Part shown: one piece after another, positions 11,609 through 23,300 of the stretch
Numbering within the stretch: position 1 is the first letter of the stretch
Layout of the letters: each line of letters opens with the position of its first letter
Assembly (NCBI GenBank): GCA_946122785.1
Contig: CAMGYJ010000004.1
Location: 22,143,684-22,207,683 of the forward strand
From: Linum tenue
Lineage: Eukaryota > Streptophyta > Magnoliopsida > Malpighiales > Linaceae
DNA length: 64,000 bases
Direction: 5' to 3'
Made by a program: the position numbers and the translations under genes
Notes under the pieces: model-generated
Database searches by the model: none
The model's input: only the letters and a program-made list of their open reading frames with translations
Told to the model about the DNA's origin: nothing

Positions 11609-12103
11609 ACTTAAGCCTACTCAATCTTATCTGCATAAACAAAGAAGCTCAAAGGTAGCAGAATAATATATTTTGGAGGTGCCGATTTTGCTTTGTTTGC
11701 CATGGATTCGAAGAGAGGAAGAAGAAGGAAGGAGAGAGGATATGGCAGAAGAATCGTCAAAGAAAGAAGGAGAGAGGAGAGAGACGAGGGTGGAATGGGG
11801 CTGGCCAGCTTAGCAATTAGTGCACTAGTAAATGGGTCCAGATCCCATCAATATCCTTCTGGTCAGTAAATGTCAGTAACTAGATCATCTACCGTCCATT
11901 GCATTTAATTCGTAGCCGTCAGATCAGGGAAATTAAATACACGGAGAGACACAATCATAAAAGGTCCACCCATTTAATGATAATACTGAATTTTGACCAG
12001 ATGCGGACCACACCATGACACCAGCCCGCACGCCTTCCTCTTTTTCTCCACCCTGTACCCGTCCCATGCTTTCCCTCTCTCTTACATCTGCAAATAAAAA
12101 AAA
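11609..12103. other. Spacer, no gene recognised
   Basis: Purine-rich near 11700-11800, otherwise unremarkable. No open frame with a recognisable domain and no repeat boundary that I can support. Confidence 0.4.
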
Positions 12104-12843
12104 GGCAAAATACATCCATATAGTCAAAACTTTCGCGTTTGTGATAATAATAGCCAATTTTGGAGAAATACCACTTATAGTCACTTCCCTCCAATAGTTT
12201 AACGGTGTCATCTAACAAGCTGAGTGGACAAACGGAAATGTTGACTAGGAGATATGACATTATCAACACTACCACATAGATTAATAAAAAATGAAAAATA
12301 AATTTAATAAACACAATACCCTTTTCTTTCATTCCATTCCCACCGCAACCTCTTTGCTTCGTTTCCGCCACCCGGCCCCTTCCTTTCGTAAAACCTACAA
12401 ACTCTTCTCAATCAAACCTCTTCTCCACTGCCGCCTCTTCTTCCATTCAATAAAAACTGTTAAATGGGTCTTTTGAGTAGCCTGGGCCAGATCGGACTAC
12501 CCCATGACGGACTGAACACCGACAAAGACATCTCCCTTCCTTCTTACGGAGAAGAAAATAGCTAGTTCCCCAGCAGAAACTCCCGGTTCTAGGTTCCAAT
12601 TCACTGATTGAAGACCCAGCTGAAGTCGTCGGAGCAGAGATGAAGTAGAAGTCGGCGATGCAGCAGCTCCAAGCATCCCTGATGCCGAACATGATACGAA
12701 CTAGAAAATCCACCATTCCTTCTCCCGTATGAGGGAGGCTTGGAATTTGCATTTAAAAGATGATTTAAATCGACAGGGAGGATGAGAAATGGAGTAGGAT
12801 TTCTCTCCTCATATGTTGTTTTTATCTCTCGTTAGAGCCCCGT

Positions 12844-15608
12844 TGACTCATTCTAACTACAACATTCCGATCGACGGTCAAGTACAACCGGCGACCAAGT
12901 GTAGCATAGGGCAAGCAAGCAATAAAGATTTATCGTACCATGGGGATCTAGGCTTATCCTACTTCAGGTTTAGGGTTCATTATCTAGCCAACCTAGCATA
13001 TTGATTAATAAAACTAAAATAACTAACCTGGACTAACCACTAATCTGGCTATTTACAAAGTTCACGGTCTTAGAGACTGTGAACTGCCTGGTCGTCAGTA
13101 ACCTCTGGAACCTCGATGGATGCCTCGCTATTCACGGTTTGTGGTTCCAGTTCATGGTCTTAGACGCCGTGAACTCCAATGCGAGGTTGTGAACTGCGGC
13201 TGCTTCCTAGACGCCTGTGTTTCACTGTTACGGGGCAATTGTCACGGACTTTGGGATTTTCTTCGGTTTTTGCTCTTTTTGGCCTCCAATCGTCCTGAAC
13301 TCGTCCTTGACCCTTCCACACGTGCTAGGACCTGAAATGTATCAAAACAAGCACAACTTAGCGTGAAATATGTCGAGGAACGATGAAATGCAAAGTCAAA
13401 CCATCAAGAAATGAGGGGAAAAATGTGTACAATGGGACCCGAATCACTCCCCCACACTTGAACATTTGCTTGTCCCCATGCAAACCAAGTACAAGACAAG
13501 GTAAGCTTGCAATCTCTCTTTTTCAACAAAAAAATTTTTAGGCATGTCGTAGGGCACGAAACGAATGAATCACAATGGTTATTTGACACCGACCTATGGA
13601 CAAAAGCAAAGTAATCATGGCAACCACCACAAAACGACATTCAACTGTATTAAGATTGTGCAAAAGAAGAGTTCTCACATTATTCATGAACCCACACACA
13701 ACATGCATTGACGACTCACCCATCACAGTTACTCATGCATGAAGATCACATCATAGGAACGAACGAACGATCGGGCAACCCAAGTCCTCACCGGGGAAGA
13801 AGAAATGAACAAAACATGATGAATGAATCACTCACTCTCGACCAGTGGGGTCAGGACCATTTGATGCAAAAGATGTGCATATTCACGCTCAATCCTAACG
13901 TCTATTTACCATGATGGTAGCCTCTAAATACTAGAGCTCACAAGATGGGTGTCGTTGCTAGCTTGTTCGGAGGTCTTAGACACAGGTTCAAATGACTGGC
14001 TAGGGTCTAGGACATGGGAAAAAGGATATTGGGTGGTGACACGTATTTCATGAGGTTCCACAACTTAAACCTAGAACCAAAGTACAAGGTTCTTAGCTTC
14101 AATCTAGAACCTTCCTCAACAAACAATGACCACTAACAATGGCCAAAAACCACACTTCTAAGAGCATGTTCAACATTTATTATATTTTTGGTGTCCACTC
14201 TCTTTTCTTCTTTGTCCTTTTATTGATCTTTTTTTTTTTTTTTGCTTTTCTTTTCTCTTTTCTTTGGGGGCTACAGAGAGCTATATATACATGTCACAAT
14301 TCTTTAACTTAAGGAACAATGCTCACTTTTTAAGACCTACCTCCACACTCACTTCACATTCTTAGCAAAGCAATACACAAATCACTCATGTGGAACCTCA
14401 TCTAAGCTCAAACGGTGTGAATGGAGCTTCCAAACACAAGGGTGACTCGATAACAATGTAGACACAAAGAAAGTAGGGTCGTTCTATCTAAATCAATCAA
14501 GCTCAAGTAGCATGAGCTACCTAACACGAGAACGACCCTTAGACACACGACTCAAAAGGGTTGACTAAGGGATGATATGATCGGGTCGGTCAACATTTGG
14601 GTCATAGACTAAACCTATGTCTCCATCTTCTTAGCTAGCAACAACGTGAATGCTATACATCATGTAAAGGGGGATCTATTGCACAAGAAAGAAACGAACG
14701 ACACAAGTCTCACATGGCTACCTAGGTGCTCAATCATTCGTTCTAATTCCCTAAATCCAATGCATAGACAACTGTGAAAAGCAAGTAATCGATTCAAAAC
14801 ATCTATCGGTTCACAAACACATGAGAAATGAACCTATGCACAAACCTAATATATGTTTCAATCATCATCATAGGTTGCACATAATAACAAGCAAATCATC
14901 CATAGACAATGCTAATAACCACGAGATTCAATACAAAACAACATAAGTGCCACTACGATCATGCAAATGTAGAAGTTGCTATGCCTGGAACCCTCAAATT
15001 TTAAAAATTTGGGCATACAACTAGGCTCCAATCATTCAAAATCACACCAAACATTCACACACACATGCATAATGGACTACCGCCCACACTTAAGCTCCAC
15101 ATTGCCCTCAATGGCGTAAAAGAAGGAGGTAGAACGATGTTACCGGATAGTGGTGAATGTTGGTGTTCGGGAGCGAAGGGCGAGTGAGATCCGAAAGAGC
15201 AAGGAGAGGGCAAAACACCACCAAAATCTCTCCAATGGTCTTCTTATTGGAGCGGAAAGCAAACAAACCGATGGTAGATGGGTTTCCTCCCACCTCGCAG
15301 GACGCCTCGCTGTTCATGGTTTGTGGTTCTAGTTCACGGCCATAGAGGCCGTGAATTGTAGCTGCTTCCTGGACACCTGCGCTTGACTGTTACGAGGCAA
15401 TTGTCACGGACTTTGGACTTTTCTTCGGTTTTTGCGCTTTTTGGCCTCCAATCGTCCCAAACTCGTCCTTGACCCTTCCACATGTGTTAGGACCTGAAAT
15501 GTATCAAAACAAGCACAACCTAGCGTGAAATATGTCGAGGAATGATGCAATGCAAAGTCAAACCATCAAGAAATGAGGGGCAAAATGTGTACAATTAGAC
15601 CCGAATCA
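12844..15608 (-). mobile_element. Internally deleted Athila-like gypsy element
   Basis: Minus-strand element. Its 3' LTR is 12844-13446 (603 bp, starting TGATTCGGG and ending GAGTCA on the minus strand), preceded by a polypurine tract AAGTGTGGGGGAG at about 13447-13460. The next 1.8 kb matches the non-coding 3' region of the related elements at 32.1-32.8 kb and 34.7-35.7 kb. At 15296 the interior jumps straight into the U3 of a second LTR (to 15608), so PBS, gag, pol and most of the 5' LTR are deleted. The LTR pieces are about 95% alike. Flanks CCCGT / CACGT agree at 4 of 5 bases. Confidence 0.75.
13047..13174 (-). promoter_or_regulatory. LTR promoter: palindromes plus TATA-like box
   Basis: Palindromes GTTCACGGTC-N5-GACTGTGAAC (13060-13084) and a diverged second one (13150-13174), plus a single half-site at 13131. 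A TATA-like GTAAATAGCC lies at about 13047-13055 on the minus strand, just downstream. Same order and orientation as in the other LTRs of this family. Confidence 0.5.
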
Positions 15609-16161
15609 CACGTGTATTTTTTTGGGGGGATTTACAGATCTGGAGCTGAAGTAGCGCTGCCAAACGATGATGATGCCAAGCAGCAAAGGACGGGAAGGAG
15701 GCGCCGACGATATTGAATCTGTATCTGATGGTAGCTATGGCACGACGACGATTCCAAGCAGCGGCCGAAAGAGTGTGGGAGCTTTTGCCTTGTAGGAGGG
15801 AGATACAAACACCACCGGGGTGGATGGAGGATCCATGGGGGGCAACTAAATTCTTGCGGAAGCCTCAATGGCAATAGTTTATATTCGGGATCTTCTTGTA
15901 GCCGCTCGATTCCGTGGAGCTGGTGGACGTAGAAGGATTCAAAATGGTGGTGGTGGCGGCGATAATGGAAAAATTGGAGAAGGGTGGGATATTTTTGGGG
16001 GAAGAGGGGAATTCCATGAGGAGATATGGAATTTTTTGCGGGAATTTTTTTCTTATTTTTTTTATCCCTTATCACCGCCAACGAGGAGAGAGAAGGGAAA
16101 AGTGAGGTGGGGAAGGACAAAAAATAAACTTTTTTGATTAATTTATGACATGTAATTATTA

Positions 16162-16738
16162 TGGTTAATATATTTGTATGGTCTGAACTTTGACCAAAAT
16201 AAACATCCTGGCCAATCTTTTCGATCTATAACATCCTGGCCTAAACTATACATCAAAATAACTAAATTGGCCAAACCCGACGTTTGACCGTAACGGTCAA
16301 CGCGCCATGTCACTGCCAACTCAGCAAATTTCAATTTTTTTTATTTCCACCTTTATCATTTTCTTTTTTTTCAATTTGAAAAACAAAATAGAAAAATGCT
16401 ATTAATTTTCGGTTCCTCCGATCGGTCGCCGGTGGAGACGACGGAGCGATTCTGAGGCAGAACCGAAAATTAAAAGCATTTTTCCATTTTTTTTAAAAGA
16501 AAAAATAAAAATGATAATAGGTGGAAATTAAAAAAAAATTGAAATTTGCTGAGTTGCCAGTGACATGGCGCGTTGACCGTTAGTTAACGCGTTTGACTGT
16601 CCAAGTTAACGGTCAAACGTCGGGTTTGGCTAATTTAGTTATTTTGATGTATAGTTTGGGCCAGGATGTTATAGATCGAAAAGATTGACCAGGATGTTTA
16701 TTTTGGTCAAAGTTCAGACCATACAAATATATTAACCC
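16162..16738. mobile_element. Foldback MULE/MITE, 577 bp, with 9-bp target duplication
   Basis: Two arms of about 270 bp are near-perfect reverse complements: GGTTAATATATTTGTATGG at the left, CCATACAAATATATTAACC at the right. A short central section contains ACCGAAAATTA blocks that are themselves inverted. Both flanks read TAATTATTA (16153-16161 and 16739-16747), a perfect 9-bp duplication typical of Mutator-like elements. A related single end lies at 19283-19480. Confidence 0.9.
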
Positions 16739-16845
16739 TAATTATTAAATAAATTTAAATTATGATGTGTTACTATCGAATTATTTGGTGGTGATGTGTG
16801 TGCTGAGTTGGAGCCTAGTTCGCGAACTGTTAAAGAACTTGATTG

Positions 16846-17527
16846 TAGGGATGTCAACAAAACCTGAACCCACTGGTACCCTACCCGACCCAACTCGGTC
16901 AACGTGGGTAAAACCCGTGTTGACGGGTTTTGGGCCGGGTTCGGGTTTAAACCCATTAACTATTCACTAGGTTGGGTTGGGTTTGGGTTTAGCTATACCC
17001 GCCCCATGGATACCCGCCCACACCCATATAATTAATTTTCCGGTATATTTAACATTCTAAGAAACTAATCTTCTTTATGTTTGTGGAGACATATCTAATT
17101 TTTTCTTCTAATTGTGTAGAATGCAGTCGATATTATCGAGTGGAGAGTGAAGAAACTTAATTGACAAGGAGTAAGAAGCTTTCAATTAATCATGTTGTTT
17201 ATGGATAAATTGTGATTTGCTTCAATTTTCTTGAGTTTTCTAGATTGGTGTTGAACAATTTGTATGCTTAATTTGTGATTTGCTTGAATTTTCTAGAATG
17301 GTGTTTTATATGTGGATAGTTTGTATTGAGAGATTGATATTTGACTTTTATTTTGATAGGAACTTGTTATTGTAAAATTTTTACGACAAAAACCCATGGG
17401 TACCCATGAACCAGCGGATTGGATTGGATTTGAGTTTTTCAAACCCCGTGGGTTTTACCATGGGTTTTTTTCACGGATAAACCCATGGGTTTTGGGTTTG
17501 GAAAAACCCGACCCATTGCCATCCCTA
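16846..17527. mobile_element. hAT-type MITE, 682 bp
   Basis: Ends TAGGGATGTCAA and TTGCCATCCCTA form short terminal inverted repeats. The interior is rich in (G)GGTTT / AAACCC and TACCCGCCC motifs near both ends. Flanking 8-mers CTTGATTG / CTTGACGA share the first five bases, a decayed 8-bp target duplication. No coding capacity. Confidence 0.65.
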
Positions 17528-17695
17528 CTTGACGATGTGAATAACAGCGTTAAAGTATCTAACGGAAATGGCTATATTTGTCACACAATAACTACAAAAT
17601 CTGCCTATAAGTGGTATTCATCCAAAATTGGCTATTATTGTTACAAACGCGAAAGTTTTGGCTATACAGATGTATTGTCTAAAAAACACTCTTTT

Positions 17696-18399
17696 ACACT
17701 TTTTTTTTGTCTGACACTAAAAGAAGAAGAAAAAACAATTCTCTCACACCTAAACTAAAAGGAAAAAAAATGATCCATGCTTTCCCAACTATAGCATATC
17801 ACCATAAAGAAGATTGATGAACCTCCAACCCTCTTCAAGATTCAAAGCTATGTAGTTAACTAAACCATGGTTGTTTTTTGTCGTGGCTTTGGCGGCAACA
17901 GTACGGGGTGACCATCAAGGAATAGAGGCTCTAGTGACTCGAATCAAGCTCTAGACACGACTACAAAGCGAGGAGACCCAATCCCTAGAGTTAAAATCGA
18001 TATTTATGTGAATAATACAAGTTCGTACAATTCTGGGTCTTAGCGACGAATTTTCAGGCTTTTAGCAACGGGTTCTCTTCGTCACTGAAAGTCTGCCAAT
18101 AGAAGCTATGGTAGACTTCTAGGGACGGACTGCTATTTCTTTCAGTCGCAGAGTTTGATTATCGCTAAATGAGCTGCAACTTTTACATACATGCAAAGTA
18201 GTCCCAAATTGAGAAAGTCGTCGCTAAGTATGCGAAACCCAACCGATCTAATCTCAGTGTTCGCCATAGGTTGACAAGGCAAATCATCTTCTATATAGCA
18301 CCGATACTTTGAGTTGGTGGCTAGATCAAGTTTAACTGCCCGACCAAATAAGGTGCGTGGTTTGAGGGGGCTAGTTAGTATTCCATTCTGAATTGTTTA
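17696..18399. other. Spacer, no gene recognised
   Basis: A short block near 18040-18090 (TTAGCGACGAATTTTC, TAGCAACGGG) resembles the sub-repeats of some plant DNA transposons, but no ends can be drawn. No credible reading frame. Confidence 0.35.
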
Positions 18400-19000
18400 T
18401 GAAGCATGCTACTTGAGTTATATGATATGCTCTTATATGCTATTTATTATTGGGTTATATGTTTATGTGATACATGTTGAAGTTTGTGAAATCATGCTCA
18501 AGTTTAAGAATTATGTTCATTATGCATAGTATCATGCTTATGACCAAACCAAAGTTATTAAGTTGGATTTTCCCATGTGTGGGAGATCCCCAAGCTTTTC
18601 AAGTATGTAAGCAAGTATGACTTAATTACATTTCTCCTTCGGAGAGAGATTAATTCAGACAAGCATGTTTAAGGTATCTTGTTAAGCAAGTAAGGACAAT
18701 TAACCCTCGCTTAGTTAGCCACTTTTCACGATGCATTACTACTGGATGACGATACGTAGCGCAGTAGTTGATCAGACATGGAACAGGACGACGATACGTA
18801 ACACAGTTGCCATTGCCCATGTTTATGTATGCAACCGGACGACAATACGTAACGTGATTGGCACACCTCAGTTTTGACACCGGATGACGATATGTAACAC
18901 GGTGGTCATAACTCATGCTAAGTAAGCAAGCAAGTAGTGGCGCCAGCTAAGTCGAGGTAGGGGCCCGTCATAAGATAAAAGATGCAATATATCTAGTTAG
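18400..19000 (+). mobile_element. LTR fragment of the hairpin-array family
   Basis: Related to the solo LTRs at 2125-4507 and 58519-60018 but in the opposite orientation. It holds four hairpin units (18738-18908). Neither LTR end (TGTNACACC... or ...GTTTCA) is present nearby, so this is a broken copy whose limits are approximate. Confidence 0.55.
18738..18908 (+). repeat. Four hairpin units with conserved loop, variable stems
   Basis: Units at 18738-18768, 18778-18813, 18831-18862 and 18875-18908 share a loop close to GGACGACGATACGTAACG. The arms differ yet stay complementary: ACTACTG/CAGTAGT in unit 1, ATGG+AAC/GTT+CCAT with one bulge in unit 2, TGA+CACCG/CGGTG+TCA with one bulge in unit 4. 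Unit 3 pairs weakly. Confidence 0.7.
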
Positions 19001-19282
19001 TGAAGAAGAATTATAAGTTCAAGAACTTCTAATAATGTACTCCTACTAACGTACTAAGTCATTGCATAGCAATTGCACTCATTATACATGTTGGATTGTT
19101 TTATATTATGTAAAGAATGGAATATAGGATTAGGACTGACCCCAACGCCTACATTCAAGAGCTGCAAGCAAGTAAGAGTATTCAGACCACCTGCTAAGAT
19201 AAAAGTTGTTGCTCGAGATGCCATCATCACAAGGGTTAGTGATTGCCGAAGCTTCCAAGTGAACTACCTGCACTTATGTAAT

Positions 19283-19480
19283 TGGGTTAATATTTTCTTA
19301 TGGCCTGAACTTTGACCAAAATAAACATCCTGACCAATCTTTTCGATCTATAACATCCTGGCCCGAACTATACACCAAAGTAAACAATTTGGCCAAACCC
19401 GATGTTTGATCGTTAACTTGGACTGTCAAATGCGTTGACCGTTAGTCAACGCGTCATGTCACTGCCAAGTCAACATAAAA
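19283..19480. mobile_element. Single MULE terminal repeat
   Basis: Matches one arm of the foldback MULE at 16162-16738 (GGTTAATAT, CTGAACTTTGACCAAAATA, CTTTTCGATCTATAACATCC and the CGTTGACCGTTAGTCAACGC section). The partner arm is missing; AT-rich DNA follows to about 19610. It lies 0.9 kb upstream of the DDI1 start codon. Confidence 0.65.
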
Positions 19481-19689
19481 TATTTAAAATAATTCACAAT
19501 TTCCACACATTTCCTAATTTTAAATTATTATAAATTAAAAAAATCATCTAATACTTTAGTTAAACCAAAACTAAAAAATGAAAAAAATTAAATATTTATC
19601 AGATCTTCTGACTTGAAATAGTGGTCGACGGGACTAGGATGTTACAACTATACCCGTTGAATTGAGTTTCGATTTGAGCCAACCCTACC

Positions 19690-20337
19690 CATTGCCTCTA
19701 ATATCATGAGATAGAAAGAAAGACAGGGTTTGGAGGAGACTTCAAGGAGATAATTCCTACGATTCGAGTTCTACAGTTAGAGAGCTTCCGGGCTGAAGAA
19801 AAGGGGAGGAAGTCTAAAGAAACTTGGACTTCATCGAGAACTTAAATCGGCGTCCGGTTTTCCAATCGTTCGAGTTACCGGGTTCAGGTTTCGAGAATCG
19901 TAAGTGGAGTGTCGCCGAACTAAAGCAAGATTTCGATTTTGTTATTTCTTGGGTTGGTCAGTGATATCTTATTATCAAAACCTTTTTGAGTTTTCTTTCC
20001 CCCCCTTCTGCTGGTAAGTTGACTTGGGAAGAGTGTTTCCTTATGGAAGGGGTTATAGTATTTGACCTTATGTTCGGACTTGCTTATGAAAGACAATAGA
20101 AATGGGTTGAAATGATTGATGCGAAATTTGGAGTACATGCGGCGTGAGCTCTCATGCTTACCCTAAAAAATTTTAACCCCTTAATCTGTATCCCTCTTAG
20201 TATGAGCTCCAGTACTCAATTGCATTGCTGGGCATGGATGGAATGATGCTGCTCTTCTTTTCTTGAAGTTAAGTGCTTTCTGAATATTTTGAAACATTGA
20301 ATTTGTTCTGCTAGGTGCTTCTTGGCCTGTTGCAACC
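19690..20337 (+). other. Probable DDI1 leader exon and leader intron
   Basis: The region from about 19690 to 20013 is purine-rich and reads like a plant 5' UTR. A strong donor (CTG|GTAAGT) lies at 20014 and an acceptor (GTTCTGCTAG) ends at 20314, leaving 23 nt of leader before the ATG at 20338. The intron is inferred from splice signals only; transcription start and promoter cannot be placed. Confidence 0.4.
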
Positions 20338-23300
20338 ATGCGGATCACTGTAATGACTTCTGATGAGCAAATCAGTTCTTTGGATGTCGATCCCAATGAA
20401 ACTGTAATTACCCTGTTCCCCCGAGCTTTCTTGTTTCTCATTGTTTGTACTTTTACATCTTAGTTGTCTTTAGATTTTTTTTTGGTATTCATTCTGAATC
20501 TTTTCTTCTTTTTCGACTGGTTGTAGGTTGAGAACATTAAAGCATTGCTGGAAGTGGAGGTGGGGATGTTTATTTTCTCCTTTTACTACTATGCTGCTGA
20601 CTTGTGTTCCTCTATGTTTCCCTGCAAGCAGGGAATGACAAGAGCTTCAGAATTCAGTGCACTTTGTTTTTCCACAATAAGCTACTGATGTTTTCATTCA
20701 TGTTTCTTAGAAACCGAAAAACAAGAAAACTTGAGCACCGTAGGAGCTCCGATTGGCTTTTTAATGTAGTTTCTTTTGAAATTATTAGATATCTTCTTAA
20801 TGGTGTCTCCTATCTCCTTTTCCTGATCATTATTCTCATCTATGGACAGACTCAGGTGCCCCTTCAGCAACAACAATTGTTATACAATGGCAGAGAGATC
20901 AGGAATGATGAGAAATTGAGCGTTCTGGGCGTTAAAGATGATGATTTGATAATGATGGTTTCCAAGGGACAAAGGTATTGTTGATTCATTAGTTGCTTGT
21001 TAATTAACACAGCTGATGGAGTTGCCTTTAAGTTCATCCAGTTGTTGTCTGGAATACCGATCACTTCTGGATTAACTGGCTTCTAGCCGGATGCTGTTTG
21101 TAGTTAAGACTTCTTGGCTTGGTTACAGTATTGCTCAATATCCATGTGTTAGGACTGGCAGTCAGAATATTATAAATTCTAAAGCTTGAAGTGCACTGAA
21201 GCATATATTATTGGCTCTGTCCAGGAGCCATTCACTCTGCCGAATGATTTTTCTGAAACCAGCTTGGTGTAATTGTCAAAGAATGCATATACCTGTTTTT
21301 GTTTTCTGTTGGAGATCTCTTGCTCGGGCTATGTTCTCTACGTTCAACCTTTTTCCTGTCTCGTACTCTGTGACGTTTTATTCGGACACCAGGTCTCTCA
21401 TCATTGGTTATATTTGTTGTCTGGTGCTTGCCACATCATTCTCTCTGTGTTTTATGCCACCTCTTTGCAAAAGTTTATTTATATCATTTGTGAGAACTAT
21501 TTTCCCCACTTTGAATTGATCTCTGCATGCTTGCAGGAGGCATTTTTTGTTATAGTCAATTCCTTGTGTTATTTAGTACTATATATGTCTGTCTATATAT
21601 GTGATACAAGTTTATTTTTCAGCCCCGGTTCACATGTGATGGGCTCCCGTTCCAATGACCCTTCAGAGAACGCTGCAGCATTTCAAGAACATGTTCGTCG
21701 TGATCCCAATCTGATGTCCCAACTGTTTCAGGTAACTAATGATTCCTTATTGTCTTTGATTAGCTCTTTCCTTTGGAGCCCATGCATAGATGACCATTAG
21801 ATTCCCATTTGAGGATTCTATTAGAGTTGGAAGCTTTGAGATCCTTTCTGCACGTTATCCCCTCCTTTCATATCCTCTTCTTTGGAGCTATGGAATTGAC
21901 TATCTGAACTTGTATTGTATAAGTTTTCCTTATTTTGTAGTCGTACTTTTGGATGTAGTCCAGTTACGCTGTTGATTGGTGACTTTTTCTTTACTACTGG
22001 GTTTCATGAACCTCTGTAGTAGGGAGTGTAAAATATGCTTTTACCCAAGGCTTCTTATGCTGCTACTTCTCTTATTTGGTTACCTTATGTTGCTGCTTTG
22101 TTTTTTTTTTTTTTTTATATTATGTCCAGGCTGACCCTGAACTTGCACAACTCGTTCTTGGAAATGATCTCAACAGACTGCAAGAGCTGTTGAAACTACG
22201 CCAGAGGCAAAGATCTGAGTTACACCTCCAGCGAGAGGCTGAACTTGTGAGTAACTGCTGTGTAGCTGCAGCATTTTTTCAATGTGATGTTATTTGCTTG
22301 AAGTTATTGAACTCACTTCACTGTTGTTCTTTATTTTTTTTTATTTTTAGATAAGGGTGATATAGGTTAATTTTTTATTATTAGGTACTACTTAAGGGAC
22401 TTGAATCTGAGACCTCCAGGTTCATGGCTAGTGGTATTACCACTAGACCAATCCCTTGTTCGTTCACTGTTGTTCTTTATTATTACTCCCATTATTCAAT
22501 GTCGAAGTAGGTTGGTGTCTAAAGCCTAAGGGCTAAGTTAGTGGCAAAAGATTCATAAAAAAAAGTTAGTGGCAAAAGGTGGATTAAATTTCCAACCGAC
22601 CACAGGTTTGAGTCATGGGTCTTATTATAAATGATACTATATAGATATAGATAAAGACTCCATTCGTTTCAGTGGGTAGAAACATGTAGCCTCCTATGGA
22701 ACATCCAACATCTCCAATCAAATACACTTCCACGGCATACAACTTTTACATTTTCAATGTTACTTTAAATTGCTCCGGACCACGCTTTACTTCTTAGTTT
22801 TCAATTTATCTGCTTTTCCAATCTTATTTTCCTCGGAAAAAAAACTTGAAAAGCTTATGGGGTTCGTTTGAGTTATTTTACAATCATCCACCAGATTTGA
22901 CTTTTTTTCTCTCACACAAAAAGCTAATTTACCAATTCTCTAATCATACGTAATCCAAATTGTACTATTTGCATGTGTGGGCAAGTTATGCTATTGGTCT
23001 CCTACTGGTCGAAACAAACATAGATTAGATATATAGGTCAAAGCAAGAAGACTTCTGATGCAGTCATTAGCTAACTCGTTCTTTTATTCTTTCCAGTTAG
23101 AACGAATTAGGAGCCGATATTCTTTTATTTCTCCTGTTGTTCAATCAGGCTCTGCTCGAGGCTGATCCTTTTGATGTTGAGGCTCAAAAGAAAATTGAAG
23201 CTGCCATTCGACAGGTCAGTTTTTTCGATTTAAGTGTGATGGTCAAGCGAGCAGACACAGTTTCTTGCTTCATTGGAATAACAGGCTCATAGATTGTTAT

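Larger units (their letters stand above)
12104..17679. mobile_element. Candidate MULE with nested insertions
   Basis: The left end (12104-about 12200: GGCAAAATACATCCATATAG, then CTTTCGCGTTTGTGATAATA and a CCAATTTTGGAGAAATACCA block) recurs in reverse complement at about 17575-17679. The ends are flanked by similar A-rich 9-mers (12095-12103 and 17680-17688), a plausible but low-complexity target duplication. Long terminal inverted repeats and this size fit a Mutator-like element. No transposase is visible. Its own unique DNA (about 12260-12840, 15620-16160, 16740-16845) has open frames, for example minus 15632-16120, that could be captured gene pieces but match nothing I recognise. Three younger elements sit inside. 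Confidence 0.45.

Noticed and set aside
18960..19315. Protein-coding gene upstream of DDI1 (80-codon frame at 19073-19315)
   Set aside because: It overlaps the MULE terminal repeat and an LTR fragment and has no domain.
20604..20984. 126-codon frame spanning DDI1 intron 2 and exon 3
   Set aside because: Its last 40 residues are DDI1 exon 3. The rest is intron, and an acceptor AG at 20848-20849 separates them.
21273..21800. 175-codon frame in DDI1 intron 3
   Set aside because: Only the part 21623-21731 is coding (exon 4). The remainder is T-rich intron read by chance.
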